Assembly: GCA_031772625.1 (NCBI GenBank)
Contig: CM062819.1
Location: 828,661,503 to 828,725,502 of the forward strand
DNA length: 64,000 nt
Source: Pinus tabuliformis
Taxonomy: Eukaryota; Streptophyta; Pinopsida; Pinales; Pinaceae
Direction of reading: 5' to 3'
Shown piece by piece: positions 34,867 to 47,287 of the stretch (positions are counted from its first letter, which is position 1; every line of letters starts with the position of its first letter). Under the pieces are notes generated by a model, which worked only from the letters and a program-made list of their open reading frames with translations, was not told the origin of the DNA and searched no databases. Position numbers and translations under genes: made by a program.

Positions 34867-34946
<80 letters not shown>
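34867..34946. repeat. Compound (CT)n(AT)n microsatellite
   Basis: About 24 CT repeats run directly into about 16 AT repeats. The corresponding site is a short (CT)n in the unit at 3261-3280 and only a few TA repeats near 5170, so the locus has expanded in this unit. Confidence 0.95.
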
Positions 34947-34948
<2 letters not shown>

Positions 34949-35130
34949 TAACCAAGGAAAGAAATCAACCTCCCTCTCAACTCGAGGGCTAGAGTGAGGT
35001 TATTGGTACCAGGCCAACCCACAAGTATACTCACTTAAGAGTTCACAAGGCTCGAAGCCAATACAACAATATTCATAGGCATAAAGCCATTACAATAATA
35101 ATTATCAAGGCATTATAGATCATCATGTCA

Positions 35131-35290
35131 CTAGCGAAGATTTGAACATGGGTGGGGAAGATAACAACCATTCCACCCAACCACTCAAGATAACCCCAAC
35201 TAACTTATTTATTTATATATAGCCAAGATTTGAACTTGGGTAGGGAAGATAACAACCATTCTGCCCAACCACCCGAGATAACCCTAATTC
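35131..35290 (-). repeat. Second intact pair of tRNA-like heads
   Basis: Both copies carry the A-box-like GGTTGGG and B-box-like GTTCAAATC text on the minus strand with the same spacing as 3505-3680. Confidence 0.5.
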
Positions 35291-36913
35291 ACACACACAC
35301 ACACAATTTGTATAAAAGTTACTTAGTTTTCAAAATTTATATTGATTCTCTCATATGCTGATGATGATGACAATGAATGATCTATTAATACTAATTTTAA
35401 TTGACCTGAAATAATTTGTGTGTGCGCGCGCACATGAAGTGGAAAAATCAATGGATACCCACAACTAACAAGGTCATCTTGCTTTCCTCACATGCATATT
35501 TATTTCACCTTATTAAATAATGATAGTAAATCACACAATCAATTTGGCCACTTTAGTGAACATATTTTTCCACCATGTGTATTTTTTGAGGATGTTTTGA
35601 ACCTAGAAACATTACAAACATTTCATTCCTACAAATTACGGCTTTCTAAAGTTTTCCAATAATGCTTCACATGTGTCTCCTCCTAATTGCATTAGCGTGC
35701 TTCCTTGCATGTTGTCAGTTCCCTCCCTTCACACAACTCAACATCTCTTCCATGCAACAATCTATCATGAGTAGATCTAAGTGACTCTTTTGAAAATGGG
35801 CATTATTTTAACTTTTAAATCCTTCGTCATGAATCTCTTCTTGTAGAGGCAATAACATATCCTTTTGGAAATGGTTTTATTTGCACAATGCAAACAATTT
35901 CTTCACTTAACACAATCTACAATAAGCTCTCTATAAATAGAAATGAAAAACAAATTCTAACAATCACCCACAACAATCTACTATCACCAACAATTCACTC
36001 TCTTACGTTAAGCTAATCCTATAGATGTACAAATGGTCATCTCTCAAGTTTATCTCATGTTCATGGCCTTCTTGTGAGAGAGTTAAGCCTATAGTAGCTT
36101 TGATACCATGATAAAATATGGGAGAGTAAACATATTTTCTTCATACATAAAAAACTATTTCAAGATATAATATTTAACAAACATTGTTACATATAAAGAC
36201 TTCAAACTTTGGCTTGAGATAAACTTGTTTTCTTAACCATACTAACAACTAGTCGAGAAAACATCTCTACTACACACCAAGTCTACGAGCTAACTTGTTG
36301 GAGCATGTCCAACTAGATCTAACAACATCCTAAATACTTGGAATCAAAATACTTAGTTAGAGATTTATCTCTACCTCACAATGTATGTAAGTTAATAAAC
36401 CACAATCGCATGATATGATGAAGAATCATATATTAAACAATAAGACAAGTAGTAGTTAATAAATTCAACAATACTCCTGTATTTTCTCTTATCAGGTCAC
36501 CTTCAACTCTCGTTTATGATTTTGATGTTTCTTTTCAAGTCTTGTTTTACAGAACACAAATTTCTCTTGGTTTAAGAGTTTGTGTATGCATATAAATTCA
36601 ATCATAATATTTATTTATTTTTAATATGTTAGATGATGATGAGAATGAATGATCTATTAAGACTAATTTTAATTGATATTAAATAACTTTGAATTTATTT
36701 AATTTTAAAGATTTGAGAATAATCATAGTGAAAAGGGTTTTTGACCAAGAATGAGGGATTATCATCACCAAAGAGGGTCACATTGTTGGAGTGGAATTGA
36801 TGACAATGAGCCTCTCACTTTTGCCCAATGGTTTTTGCAACATCACCTCTCTCGTTTTAGTATACCTTTGTCATCCAATTAAGGATGCTTTGTTGTTTAA
36901 TGCTACCTTAAAT

Positions 36914-37520
36914 TATCTGAACTTAAATATGAACGCAACAAATCATAGATATAACCATAAATACAGAAATGCAGCAGAAATAACACTTCATTTCATTAAT
37001 ATCAAATACTGAAATATGCTTACAAACATAAATGGAAATAAACTAGCTTGGGCGATGGTAGCTTATCTCTGAGAAGAGATGTGGCAGCTACATGCCTCTG
37101 ATCTGTGTGACAATGAGGCTCAAAGGCCTATTTATTATCGAGAAACAATGGAAAACCCTAAACATCCAAAAACCCAACCCTAGGAGTTGAAGCGCCAAAA
37201 CTGTGGGCCTTGTTTGGGTAAATTAGTACATTAACTTCCCGGGGTCGTAACTTTGGCATATGATCTATGTCTGGATACCATAATACCTCGTTGCGACGAT
37301 CTCAAAGACAAGACCAAAAACAAATAAGGAAAGCCATTTAGGGCTTTTATAGTCTTTTTGTTTTCCCTAAAAGGCCTCAAAACGGCTCTGGAAGTTCAGT
37401 ACCCGAAAAAATGCCAAAAATAGTAAATTGTACTACACTTAAGGAAGCTAAAAAACTGAAAGAGATAGTGTTGGGGGTCCAAGTGGAATAGGTGGGTGGC
37501 CACCAATATCCACCTGGATC
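36914..37520 (-). repeat. 3' LTR of the 36.9-42.8 kb Gypsy
   Basis: About 607 bp, matching 42201-42818 with scattered substitutions. The next bases (AATCCTCCCCCCTTA, 37521-37535) are the complement of a polypurine tract. Confidence 0.85.
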
Positions 37521-37635
37521 AATCCTCCCCCCTTAGGAAGCAATGTCCCCCATTACGTTGAGTGCCTCCATGAGATGGGGAAACTTCTGCTGAACTTGGT
37601 CCCTAGTGAACCACTTGCCTTGGTGCAGGAGTTAG

Positions 37636-40600
37636 CTAGCTTTGAAAACCCGATATAGTTGGATCTTCTACTAGCAAGTGTTCTTGATCTGTGTCCATGA
37701 TCCGATTAGTTGTGGCTTGTTCCATGCAGTCTGGGTTTAGCTCTATTAGTGTGAGTTGTTCTGCAATGTTAGATGTTTCCAGCGATTGTGGAAAGTATGA
37801 TAGAAGGCGATCTACATTGAACACTAGGTGTAGACCAAGGAATGGTGGAATGTTGAGCTTGAAGGCATTAACCCCTACAGCCTTGGTAATGGTGTATGGC
37901 CCATATTAGAGTGGGCGAAGCTTGCGGTTGGGTCCAGCGAGGCGCTCCTTCTCCAAATGTAGGCAAACTTTGTCACCCACTTGGAACTTATGCGGAACCC
38001 GATGCTGATCATGGCGCTGCTTGTACTTGGCATTTGACTTCTCCAAGATGTCATGAACTTGTTAGCAGATGTGTTGAATGCACTCAATGAAGTTGTTAGC
38101 CTTATCGGCTTCGGATCGGACATGAGTCAAATCTACCTGAGTAGCTGCAAATGGTATGGCCACATCAATGGGGCATAATGGCTGAAATCCCAACCCTTAC
38201 TGAAATGGGTTTTGGCCCATTGAGCTGTGGAGAGCTCTGTTGTAGCTGTGTTGGACATAGGGTAGGCTTTCATCCCATGTGCGTGGATGCTTCAAGTTAT
38301 ACATGCGTAGAATGTGTACATCATCCTGTTGACGACCTCTATTTGGCCATTAATTTGGGGATGGAAAGTCGTGGAATTAGTAAGTTTTGTATCCAACATT
38401 GACCATAGACTTGACCAAAATGCACGTAGGAATCTGCTATCACGATCTGAGACAATGGATTGTGGGCTCCCAAAGTGTACCCACACTCGCTCAAATAAGA
38501 CTATCACGATCTGAGACAATGGACTGTGGGATCCCAAAGTGTACCCACACTCGCTCAAATAAGAGCTTAGCAGTGGCCTTTGTTGTGATACTCTTCTTGT
38601 GGGCCACCATAATGGCCATCTTAGAGAATCTATTGATGACCACGAAAATTTAGTCGTTGTCGTGCTTGGAAGAAGGAAGGCCTGACACGTAATCCATGGA
38701 GATGGATTCCCAAGGTCGACTAGGAGTAGGAAGAGGAGTATATAGGCCTTGATTCTTAATGATTGGTTTGGAAATGGCACTAACAATGCATAATTTAATG
38801 TACCTCCCAACATCCTGACAAAGGTTCAACCAATAGAAATACTTCTGCAGTACTGCCACTATTTTCTCTACTTCAAAATGTCCAATGACCCAACTATAGT
38901 GCGCCTCCCAAATCATCTTGGCACGCTTGCTTGAAGGAACACAGATGTGTCCCAGGTGGCATAACAGTGCATATTAGAGGTGAAAATTTGGAACTTTCTT
39001 ACCTTTCAGGAGTGTCTGGCATGTGTTGTCAAATTTTGGATCACTTTGGTAAAGATGCGGCCACCTCGAAGTATTGTGCCCATAGGAGTTGAGCACAATG
39101 ATTAGCACCATGACTGGTGATCAACTAAGGTAGTCCGCAACATCTTTGGTGATGCCCTTCTTATACTTAATGTTCAAATGGAATTGTTGCAGATATGTGG
39201 ACCATTTCTAATGGCAATCATTCTGCACCTTCCCTTATGTCTGTATGAATGCAGGGGTAAGTGGTCTGTGTGGATGACCATTTCCTTCCCTAGAATGTAG
39301 TGCTTCCATTGACAACATGCCTGCACAATGGAATACATTTCTTTGTCATAGGTGGGATACTTTCGGACTGTGTTTGAAAGTGTCTCATCGTGGTAAGCCA
39401 CTGGATGCCCATGTTGAGTAAGAATTGCACCAATAGCATAGTCAGAGGCATATGTCTCAATCTCCAATGGTTGCTGCAGGTTTGGTAATGTGAGCACTGA
39501 TGCAGAGCAGAGGCGCTACTTCAACTCAACAAAGACCTTCTGTTGGGTCTCAGACCAAAAGAACTTTGCTTTCGCTCTACCCTTGGTGATTTGACTTAAA
39601 GTCCAAGTGATATGAGAGAACCCCAACACGAATATGCTGTAGAAATTGGCAAGTCCGAGAAGGATGCAGAGCTCTGTTAGAGTGGTTGGAGCTGGCCAAT
39701 CCTGAATGACTTGTATCTTGGCTGGGTCCACATGCACACCCTTCTCATCAATGATGTACCCCAAATATTAAACCTGGGTCATTCCAAAAGTGCATTTGTC
39801 CAGAATGGCACACAACTTGTGTTGTTACAGGGTTTGGAGGATCTGTTGAATATGGTGGAGGTGTGCTTCCCAACTCTGGTTGAAGATTAATATGTCATCC
39901 AAATACACCACCACGAATGCATTAGCGAAGGGTCGTAAGATGATGTCCATCAACTGCATGAAGGTTACAGGGGCATTCGTCAACCTGAAACGCATGACCA
40001 ACCATTCGAAAAGGCCCTCCTTGGATTTGAAGGTGGTCTTCCACACATCAAAGGGTTCGATAAGCACCTGGTGATAACCAAACTTCAAGTCAATCTTGTT
40101 GAAAATATTTGGCCCCCTTGAGCTGGTCCAGAAGGTCATCGATTTGTGGGATTGGGTACCTATTCTAAACAATGATCTGTTCAACGCCCAATAGTCAATA
40201 TAGAGTTTCCAGGTAACATCTTTCTTTTGTACCAATACAATCGGGCTCCCATAGCGTGATGAGCTTGGCCTGATGTGCTCTTTCTGCAACAGCTCCTGAA
40301 TCTGCCTCTTGATCTCATCATTCTCCAAAACAGAGCATCGATAGATCGGTCCGTTGGGTAGCGGTGCGCCTAGGGTCAAATCGATGGAGTGCTTAACCTA
40401 ACAGTGCAGAGGTACCCTTGTAGGTGAGGTGAAAATGTCCCTGTACTCCTCCATGACCTTGTCCATCTACTATTGTTGTGCAGAGGAGCCCTGTTTGGAA
40501 GCCGTGGCCACAATCTTCTTCTTGCCCTGAGGGCAAATCATAAGGAAAACAAATTTCTTGGTCTATGAAATGGTCTTAATGAATTTCTTTGCAGAGATCA

Positions 40601-42078
40601 AAGAGATGGCGGTAGGTGGGGCTACCTTCGATATTTTGTACAACTTATTGCCCAAAGTAATAATTACAGAGTAAGGTCTAGACTCATATACAACATGTCG
40701 CTTCCATAAGTATGGTTGTCCTAATAATACATCACAAACTTCAAGAGGAGCAACATCACACAATGCCTCATCTGTGAAGGGCTTGATGCTGTAGGGAAGG
40801 CGACACTACTGGTTAACACAGAGATCTCGTCCTTGGTGAAGCCACCCGATGGCGTATGAATACAGATGTGTTGTAGTTGGTAGACCTAACCGCTTCATGA
40901 CCTTTGCTAAAATGAGGTTCTTTGACTCCCGTTGTCGATAATGAACTGCAACGGAGAACCCTTCACCCACATTTGTGAGTGGAAGAGGCTTCCCCCTCCT
41001 CTGGATCTTCAGGCCCATTCTTCTGGATCTTGGTGGTGGCTACGGTGGCACTGGGCTTCACGTCAATGATCTGCTTCCTTTTGTGATTCCCCTTGTCGGG
41101 TTCTAACTCAGAGTCGGAATGTGCGTCTGATTTTGAAGCCTTCAGCTCGACCACCAGTGAATGCTTGGCCCGACACTCACTTGTGTTGTGAGTGGAGCTC
41201 TTATGGAACTCACACCATTTTCCCGTGTCCTTCTTTGTCTTCGAGGTGTTGTTCTTTTCTTGCAGCTTCGGCGGGTTGTCCTGGGTCACCCCACTTTGGC
41301 TTTGTCCTTTTCTCTATGGTTTGGAGGCGCCTTTCCTTTGCTTCAAATTCACAGATCCAAAGTCTCGCTTCTTTTGTTTAAACTTCTCAATCTTGACAGC
41401 GTATCAGTACGCTTTGCAGAGCGAGGAGATGTCCAAGAACTCCATCTTGTCCTAAATGTATATGTGTAGACAACCACAGTGCTTGGGTATCAAATGTTGC
41501 TAAGAATCCTTGATACCCAAATTCGTGCGAAAAGTATGAAAGACATTGGTAAACTTCGGCATGTCCTAGTCCCTTCCATGTCGTAGCATGGTCCACTTTA
41601 TATACTTATCCTCATAGCTCCCGAGAGGGTAGTACTGCTCCTTGATGGCGTCCCGGAATGAATCTCAAGTGGGTGTGGTTGGAAATAGTGAAGGGGTACT
41701 TTCGTCCTTCTGCTCACAATAGGTTTCCCACCAGTCCTTGACATGGGGGGTGACTTTGAGAAGTGCAAAAGTAATCTTTTCCCGACTAAAAAAATCACGA
41801 AAAAAATATCCCTCTAGCAGATTTAACCATTTATCTACAACGTTTGCATCTATCTGACCCTCAGATATGTGGATGTCGAAGTTAACTTGTACCTTAAAAG
41901 GCGTGGCGCTTCCAGAGTGGCTACTGGAAGAAGATGCGTTACCTTTGGGTAGCTGCTAAAGGATCTGGGCAAATTTGTCCATCATTACGTTCCTTTGTTG
42001 CTCGAGGGCTTCTTTGAGTGAGATTTTGAAAGGTCTCCTGCCCCCTTGTCTTTCTTCTCTTCCACCATGGGAGGCCAT
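37636..42078 (-). pseudogene. Gypsy gag-pol, multiply broken
   Basis: Gag begins at the ATG at 42078 (MASHGG). It includes a zinc-knuckle-like CEFHKSSTHNTSEC (about 41215-41175). A protease remnant lies near 40740-40600. RT 40379-39825 has YLDDILIF, but IDYWALN and MRFRLTNAP depart from usual motifs. RNase H lies at 39497-39174 (ETYASDYAIGAILTQ). Integrase has SMDYVSGLPSSKHD (about 38690) and SDRDSRF, then FHPQINGQIEVVNRM (38400-38330). The C-terminus near 37900-37640 includes FNVDRLLSYF, as in elements ending with an LRPYF-type tail. A 64-bp tandem duplication (38438-38565) disrupts the integrase core. No chromodomain was recognised. Confidence 0.85.
38438..38565. repeat. 64-bp tandem duplication inside integrase
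   Basis: Two adjacent copies containing CACGATCTGAGACAATGG and ACCCACACTCGCTCAAATAA, starting at 38441 and 38505, differ at two positions. The unit is not a multiple of three and duplicates the codons of the catalytic SDRDS block. Confidence 0.9.
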
Positions 42079-42186
42079 CAGGATTTGCGAGGTTGGTCTT
42101 GCAAAGGTTTGACCAATTCGAGCCCTAACCCCTTAGATCCTGACCTCGTTGGGGACATGCAAAGAAAAACAGAGAAAGAGCAGACC

Positions 42187-42198
42187 GCTCTGATACCA
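42187..42198 (-). other. Primer-binding site (initiator Met tRNA type)
   Basis: TGGTATCAGAGC on the minus strand, two bases inside the 5' LTR. It defines minus orientation. Confidence 0.85.
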
Positions 42199-42200
42199 CT

Positions 42201-42818
42201 TATCCGAACTTAAACAAGAACGCAACAAATCACAGATATAACCATAAATACAGAAATGTAGTAGAAATAACACTTCATTTCATTAATATCAAATACTTAA
42301 ATATGCTTACAAACATAAATGGAAATAAACTAGCTTAGGTGATGGTAGCTTATCTCTGAGAAGAGATGTGGCGGCTACATGCCTCTGAATTGTGTGACAA
42401 TGAGGCTTAAAGGCCTATTTATAATTGAGAAACAATGGAAAACCCTAAACATCCAAAAACCTAACCCTAGGAGATGAAGCGCCAAAACTATGGGCCCCGT
42501 TTGGGTAAATTGGTACATCAACTTCCTAGAGTCATAACCTTTTCATACGATCTTCGTTTGGCTATCATAATACCTCATTTCGAAGACCTCAAAGAAGAGG
42601 TCAAAAATAAAGAGGGCAAATTGTTTGGGGCTTTTCTAGTCTATCTGTTTTCCCCAAAAACGTCGTTTAGGGCCTCAAAACGAATACGGATGTTCAGGAC
42701 CTGAAAAACTGCCAAAAATAATAAACTGTGCTACAATTAAGGAACTTGAAAAACTAAAAGAGATAGTGTTGGGGGTCCAAGTGGAATAGGTGGGTGGCCA
42801 CCAATATCCACCTAGATC
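42201..42818 (-). repeat. 5' LTR of the Gypsy element
   Basis: About 618 bp, homologous to 36914-37520. The beginning is TATCCGAACTT on plus. Confidence 0.85.
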
Positions 42819-43109
42819 TTTCAATTTCTACCAATAAGTGTTTGGGGACGAAGAAGGTGATTAGGGTTGTATAACAATGATTTCGACGAATGCATAAGTC
42901 GTTTCTCCTATTGCTATCGATATTGTTGATAAAATGCAACTTCAACTTTTAGTTGAGGATATATGTCAAGTGTTAATGATGTACTTGTGCTATAAATGTT
43001 TGACAAAACACTTAAATGAAATGTGGTGTACTAGATTGAAATAATTGCAAAATATGTGTTGGTTGATGATTTTGATCCTAATTATGGTAACAATGATCTT
43101 GTGGATGCC

Positions 43110-43990
43110 ATTCAAATATTGTTGTAGGATGGTAAGACCATCATATTACATGTAAAAAACTTGGAAGTTGTTGCCTTCATTAAGCTAAAGTTGTAGAAAA
43201 AAGAGGGAATCCCAATGGCCCAACAACACTTTCTATATGTTAGCAAGCCATTAAATGATCATCACATGATTTTAGATTATGACATTGGTAAGGACTCAAT
43301 GTTATATTTGGGTACTTGTCTTTGTGGAGGCAAAGGTGGAAAGGATATACCCTTCTTGTCTAAGGGTCATTCTTTTAAGGATGCAATTAATAATAAATCC
43401 TCTGTGGTTGTGTTGACTCATTTTCTTTATGTTTATATTTTGGAGAAACTAGAGAAGGTTCTAGTACTAAAGGTTACAAAGGAGATAGTCTATAATCTCC
43501 TTCCATACTATGAATCTAAGGTACAAATATGTTGACTAGCCTCCAACATTAGATTTGTAACAAGAGTTTTATACAAAATGGACAAATAATTATGAGGTAT
43601 GTCTTGTTTCAAAGACGTTTTTATTCTCCAATTTCACACTCTTATTGATTATCAGAAAGTTTTTGAGGAGTGTCCATGGTTATGGGGAAGAGTATGCCTT
43701 TTTGTTACCCCATGGTTCCTAGAATTTAACCTATCCAATATGTTTGTCACCAAAGTGTTTGTTTGAGTACGTTTGCCAAATTTGCCAATATGCTTTTGAG
43801 ACCTAACAAAATTTTGAGGATATTAAGAATATCTTGTGCAGATATTTAAAAACTAATGTAGATCAAACCAAGATTGGTTTCTTACATATGCATGTACACA
43901 TGTGGAAATTGATATTAGTAAGGCTTTACCAAATAAGCTAATGCCTCAAAAGAAAGGCTTCTAGATGGACTAAGGTAATGGATTAGAAAA
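43110..43990 (+). pseudogene. Ubiquitin-like domain followed by LINE ORF1 remains
   Basis: Positions 43110-43331 translate to a degenerate ubiquitin-like unit. Shared text includes DGKTI, KKEGIP..QQ, LDYDIGKDS and a terminal GG, with the residue spacing of ubiquitin apart from a two-residue loss near the start and two stops. The frame continues to 43535. From about 43640, in shifting frames, ECPWLWGRVCLFVTPWF, VRLPNLPICF, a long decayed middle, and then EIDISKALPNK follow. This is the ORF1/DUF4283 order seen also at 1-410. The copy is dead. Whether the ubiquitin-like part belonged to the LINE protein or is an adjacent pseudogene cannot be settled here. Confidence 0.6.
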
Positions 43991-44858
43991 TTACAACTTT
44001 TCAATGTTGGATTTGTCAAAACACAATAAAATTGCAGGATTCATGTCGTGAAGCATGGGTTTATCATAAAAGGGGAAGAATGACATAAAACAAAACCTAA
44101 AAATGACAATCTTTTGAGCAAAAACTATTAGATAATGAAAAGAAATAGAATGCAAAATTTCAACAAACAACAATTTAGAGAACGATACTAAAAGATACCA
44201 AGAAATATATGTAAAAGAATCAACGTCCTATATGGTAGACAGAGAAAAAAAATCTATAATACCCCATGGTGTTAGTTGTAAGTGAAACCCTAACAAAAAT
44301 AAATAAATAAAAACACTTCATTCTCCTAACAATTCTAATTTTACTTTCATTCTCGTAACAATTCTAATTTTAATAAAAAACCAGCCCTTCATTTAAATCT
44401 TAAGCGCATTTTTCCTCATGCAAATCTAGCCCATCCAATTTTTAAATTATCACTGGTCACCGTGAAATCTTCTCTACAAAGAGCCCGGAAAAAAATCTGC
44501 TGAAACTTGAAAAAGGAAAAAAGACAAATTAAAAACTAATTTCAATAAAACACACATTAATATAGTAAAAATTATAAATACTGTAAATGTAATATTTATA
44601 TGGAAAAATATAATATATATTCCATTTAAAAATATTTTTCTTATTTTACACATCTTTCTAAGATGTATCATTGCTCTTATAAACTCACTAATCTGTTCAT
44701 CAACTTCATTGAGAGGCAAAACCCAATACCTCACTGATCCGTGGATCCAGTTCATCGACAAAACAGTACCCCAAAACTTTTCTCATCCATCTCTACCAGT
44801 GGAGCCTAATATAAACCTAAGAAACCTTGGTTGTTGCAAAGTGAAACGAGTAAATTGA
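43991..44858. other. Upstream flank of the helicase gene
   Basis: AT-rich sequence with no coding or repeat signal recognised. Any promoter of the gene at 44982 should lie in the right-hand part; no confident TATA box was chosen. Confidence 0.3.
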
Positions 44859-44941
44859 ATGGATAAGACCTAGAAGCTCGTTATTTTCGTTTAACGGATC
44901 GATGGGAAGCCATGGCTGAAGAAAGCCCAGTCTTTGATTGA
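44859..44941 (+). promoter_or_regulatory. Three short upstream ORFs in the presumed leader
   Basis: ATG-stop frames at 44859-44873 (4 codons), 44902-44919 (5 codons) and 44912-44941 (9 codons) precede the helicase ATG, the last two overlapping. If the leader includes them they would lower initiation at the main ATG. The transcription start is unknown. Confidence 0.4.
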
Positions 44942-44981
44942 AAAAAACCAGGTAAAAGGTTTTGGTAGGGTTTAAGGCAAG

Positions 44982-45449
44982 ATGAGTGGAAGGATGATGT
45001 TTCATCTTTCATCGGCGTCATCGACCTACTGTGCATCAGCTCCTATGTTGTTTAGGCCTCCCTGTTTTGCAGGCCGCAGGATTCAAGCAGGGTTTAAGGC
45101 GTTGTGCTCCTCTGCCGTAGCAGTGGATAAACCCCCAGAGCAATCTCGTGTGATTTCGTTATTGGAAAAGCTACGGTCCAGGCACCTTAAGAACGCCCCA
45201 AATGTCGCAAAGCTGCCGTCCAAGGGAACCGCTAATTCTCAAAAGGAAACGAAGAGTCCCACTGTTTTTTCCTTTGCCGAGATGGAACTTGCACCGGAGA
45301 TTATGAGCACAATTAAGGAATTGAACATATCTGTTCCCACTGAGGTGCAGTGCCTCGGAATACCAGCTATACTCGGAGGACAGAGCATTGTTTTGGCCTC
45401 GCACACTGGCTCCGGAAAAACTCTGGCCTACATGCTTCCTTTGGTTCAG
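44982..45449 (+). CDS. RH39: DEAD-box RNA helicase, exon 1 (RH39-like)
   Basis: The 156-codon first exon ends at a CAG|GTATCT donor in phase 0. Residues 1-60 are Ser/Ala/Arg-rich with few acidic residues, like an organelle transit peptide. The Q motif spans about 96-123 (FSFAEMELAPEI ... VPTEVQ, Gln123), and the P-loop is ASHTGSGKT (139-147), followed by LAYMLPLVQ. The SHTGSGKT variant and spacing resemble plant RH39, a plastid helicase of 23S rRNA maturation; that role is from the family, not visible here. DEAD, SAT and C-terminal helicase motifs are absent, so later exons lie beyond the window or this is a detached exon. No stop or frameshift. Read-through past the donor stops at 45566. Confidence 0.75.
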
Positions 45450-46502
45450 GTATCTATGCCCTGCTCACCTTGCATTAGATGTAAAAAAGTACCTGGTAGA
45501 TGCTTATTTGTTTACTTCCCTACCGGCTGCTTGCAAATTTTACAGCATCACAGAATTTTCGATTAGAATTTTACTGATACTGGTCCAGGTGACTTTGGAC
45601 AATCTCCAAGCTCTCAACAATTGAAAAAAGGAAAAAATGAATTCAACAGAGCCGCCTGTAATAGTTACTGCAATTTTTGGGAATGTTTAATTGATTACAA
45701 ATGGTCAAGGGACATTACCTAAATTGTTAGCTTGGATCATAGAGAGAATTGTCAACTGACTATAATTGGCCAATGGACATTACCTACATTGTTAGCTAGG
45801 ATCATAGGAACATGACTCCTTATAACTTTATGAGTACTGGCGAACAAAGTCAAAAATCTCCATCAAAACTCCTTGAACTCAAGTTTTAGTTAATAAGTTT
45901 TGCGAAGTTTTTTCCAGTTTTGCAAACTTTATGTTAAGTCATAGTAGGAGGATACGACTACGAATATGATGTTTTTGTACGGAAAAAATGTAATGAAAAA
46001 ATCCAGTATGGTTCAATATAGAATTGGGAATTATACATCTCATAAAGACAAAGACAGGTATGTTCCTTCAGATTCACATGTGGTAGATATTTTGATGATG
46101 CCCCTGGCTGAGGGGAATTTTGAGATGTTGAGGGAGAGACTTGGATTGGTGGAGAGCACTTGTGTTGCTTAGCGCATATTCTCCTCTAATATGGCATAGC
46201 ATTGATGGCAAATCTCTACAATAGTTGCACCCTTCAACAAATCCATCATGCCTCGGGTATTCTGCACAGTTGAGGGGCATGTTGATGATGGCACAACACT
46301 AGTTTGCTTTGAGAGGTGAGCTATATTTATGTAAAGTCTATAGAGGTAGAGGGTGCATGTGTGCATGTGCCAACCTTAGCGTATTTTCAGATTTAGCTAT
46401 TGTTCTTCATTCATTATCAATTCAAAATTAGGAAATATCTTTTATGTTTTTAGTTTACTTTTTCATTTCTAGAAAAACTTGCATGACTAATGAAATTTTT
46501 TC
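45450..46502 (+). other. Intron-like sequence
   Basis: It follows the splice donor of the helicase exon. No helicase motif, repeat end or RNA gene was found. An open frame of 69 codons (45966-46172) shows no recognised domain. Confidence 0.4.
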
Positions 46503-46507
46503 ATTCT

Positions 46508-47275
46508 TGTTGATGTTTGTAGCTCAAGCAGGTATTTTTGAGCAGCCCTTAGTGTCTAGGTGTGCAGAAGTCGCCTAAATTCTCTTTAGGACACTTGCTC
46601 AAGTATTAAGTTGTTATTGTAACTTAGCCTAACTTAGGAAAAACACATAATGAATTATGTTGACTATTGAGCTAAAGAAACTTAGGAAAATTAAAGTATT
46701 TTACTGTCTTTTACTTTAGTGATTATGTTTAAATCTCCATCGTCAATCATAAGCGAGGCAAAATCTAATTTCGACTGCTAATCACTTTAGAGATTAGGGT
46801 TAGGGATTTAGCTCAATGTAAAGTTATAAAAGCAAGGCTAAGGAGAGGAGGACACACCATATAGTGGCACAAACCATTAAGAGAGGGGTTTCTCAAGTTA
46901 GGAGTGAGCTGCTCAAGTGTGATAGGTCCAAGGAAGGTGCAAGAGTACATTGTTGGAGATCAATATCAACCAAGTTGATCAAGGATAGATCTAGGTCTTG
47001 ATCAACTCGATCAAATCCAGGGTATGTTGTAAATGTATTTTCCTCAATTAGGCCATTGTATTAGGACGAGAGCCCAAGTAGGTTCTGATTAAGATTTAAT
47101 GAAGATTGATTTGATTGGGTAGAATATGTATGTGCGACATGTGATTGAGATTGGTTGTGTAATATTTTGCTTTCGTTGAATAATTGTATTAAGAACCTAG
47201 TTGTGCTTTTATTCAGTAGATCTGTGATAAATTTGCTAGGAACTAATTGTCAGGTGCAACGTTCATGATTTAACA
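46508..47275 (+). repeat. 5' LTR (768 bp)
   Basis: TGTTGATG start and TTTAACA end. Shared blocks with 51901-52653 include GGACACTTGCTCAAGTATT and GAGATTAGGGTTAGGGATTT. Confidence 0.87.
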
Positions 47276-47287
47276 TTGTATCAGAGT
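47276..47287 (+). other. Decayed primer-binding site
   Basis: TTGTATCAGAGT immediately after the LTR differs by one base from the Copia initiator-Met site. Confidence 0.7.

Larger units (their letters stand above)
33900..36780. repeat. Tandem array of ~1.7 kb units (right arm)
   Basis: The same block order as 1330-5390, with anchors at about 34495 and 36216 (diverged). A paired set of tRNA-like heads lies on the minus strand at about 35200-35131 and 35285-35221. The last unit decays toward 36600-36700, where it still carries AATGATCTATTAAGACTAATT. No coding potential. From about 36720 to 36913 nothing further is identified. Confidence 0.7.
36914..42818 (-). mobile_element. Degenerate Ty3/Gypsy element
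   Basis: LTR-like direct repeats 36914-37520 and 42201-42818 begin TATCTGAAC or TATCCGAAC on plus and end CCACCTGGATC or CCACCTAGATC. A primer-binding site and a polypurine tract occupy the expected inner edges for minus orientation. Domain order on minus is gag, protease, RT, RNase H, integrase, which marks Ty3/Gypsy. No clean target duplication was found. Many stops and frameshifts make it inactive. Confidence 0.88.
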
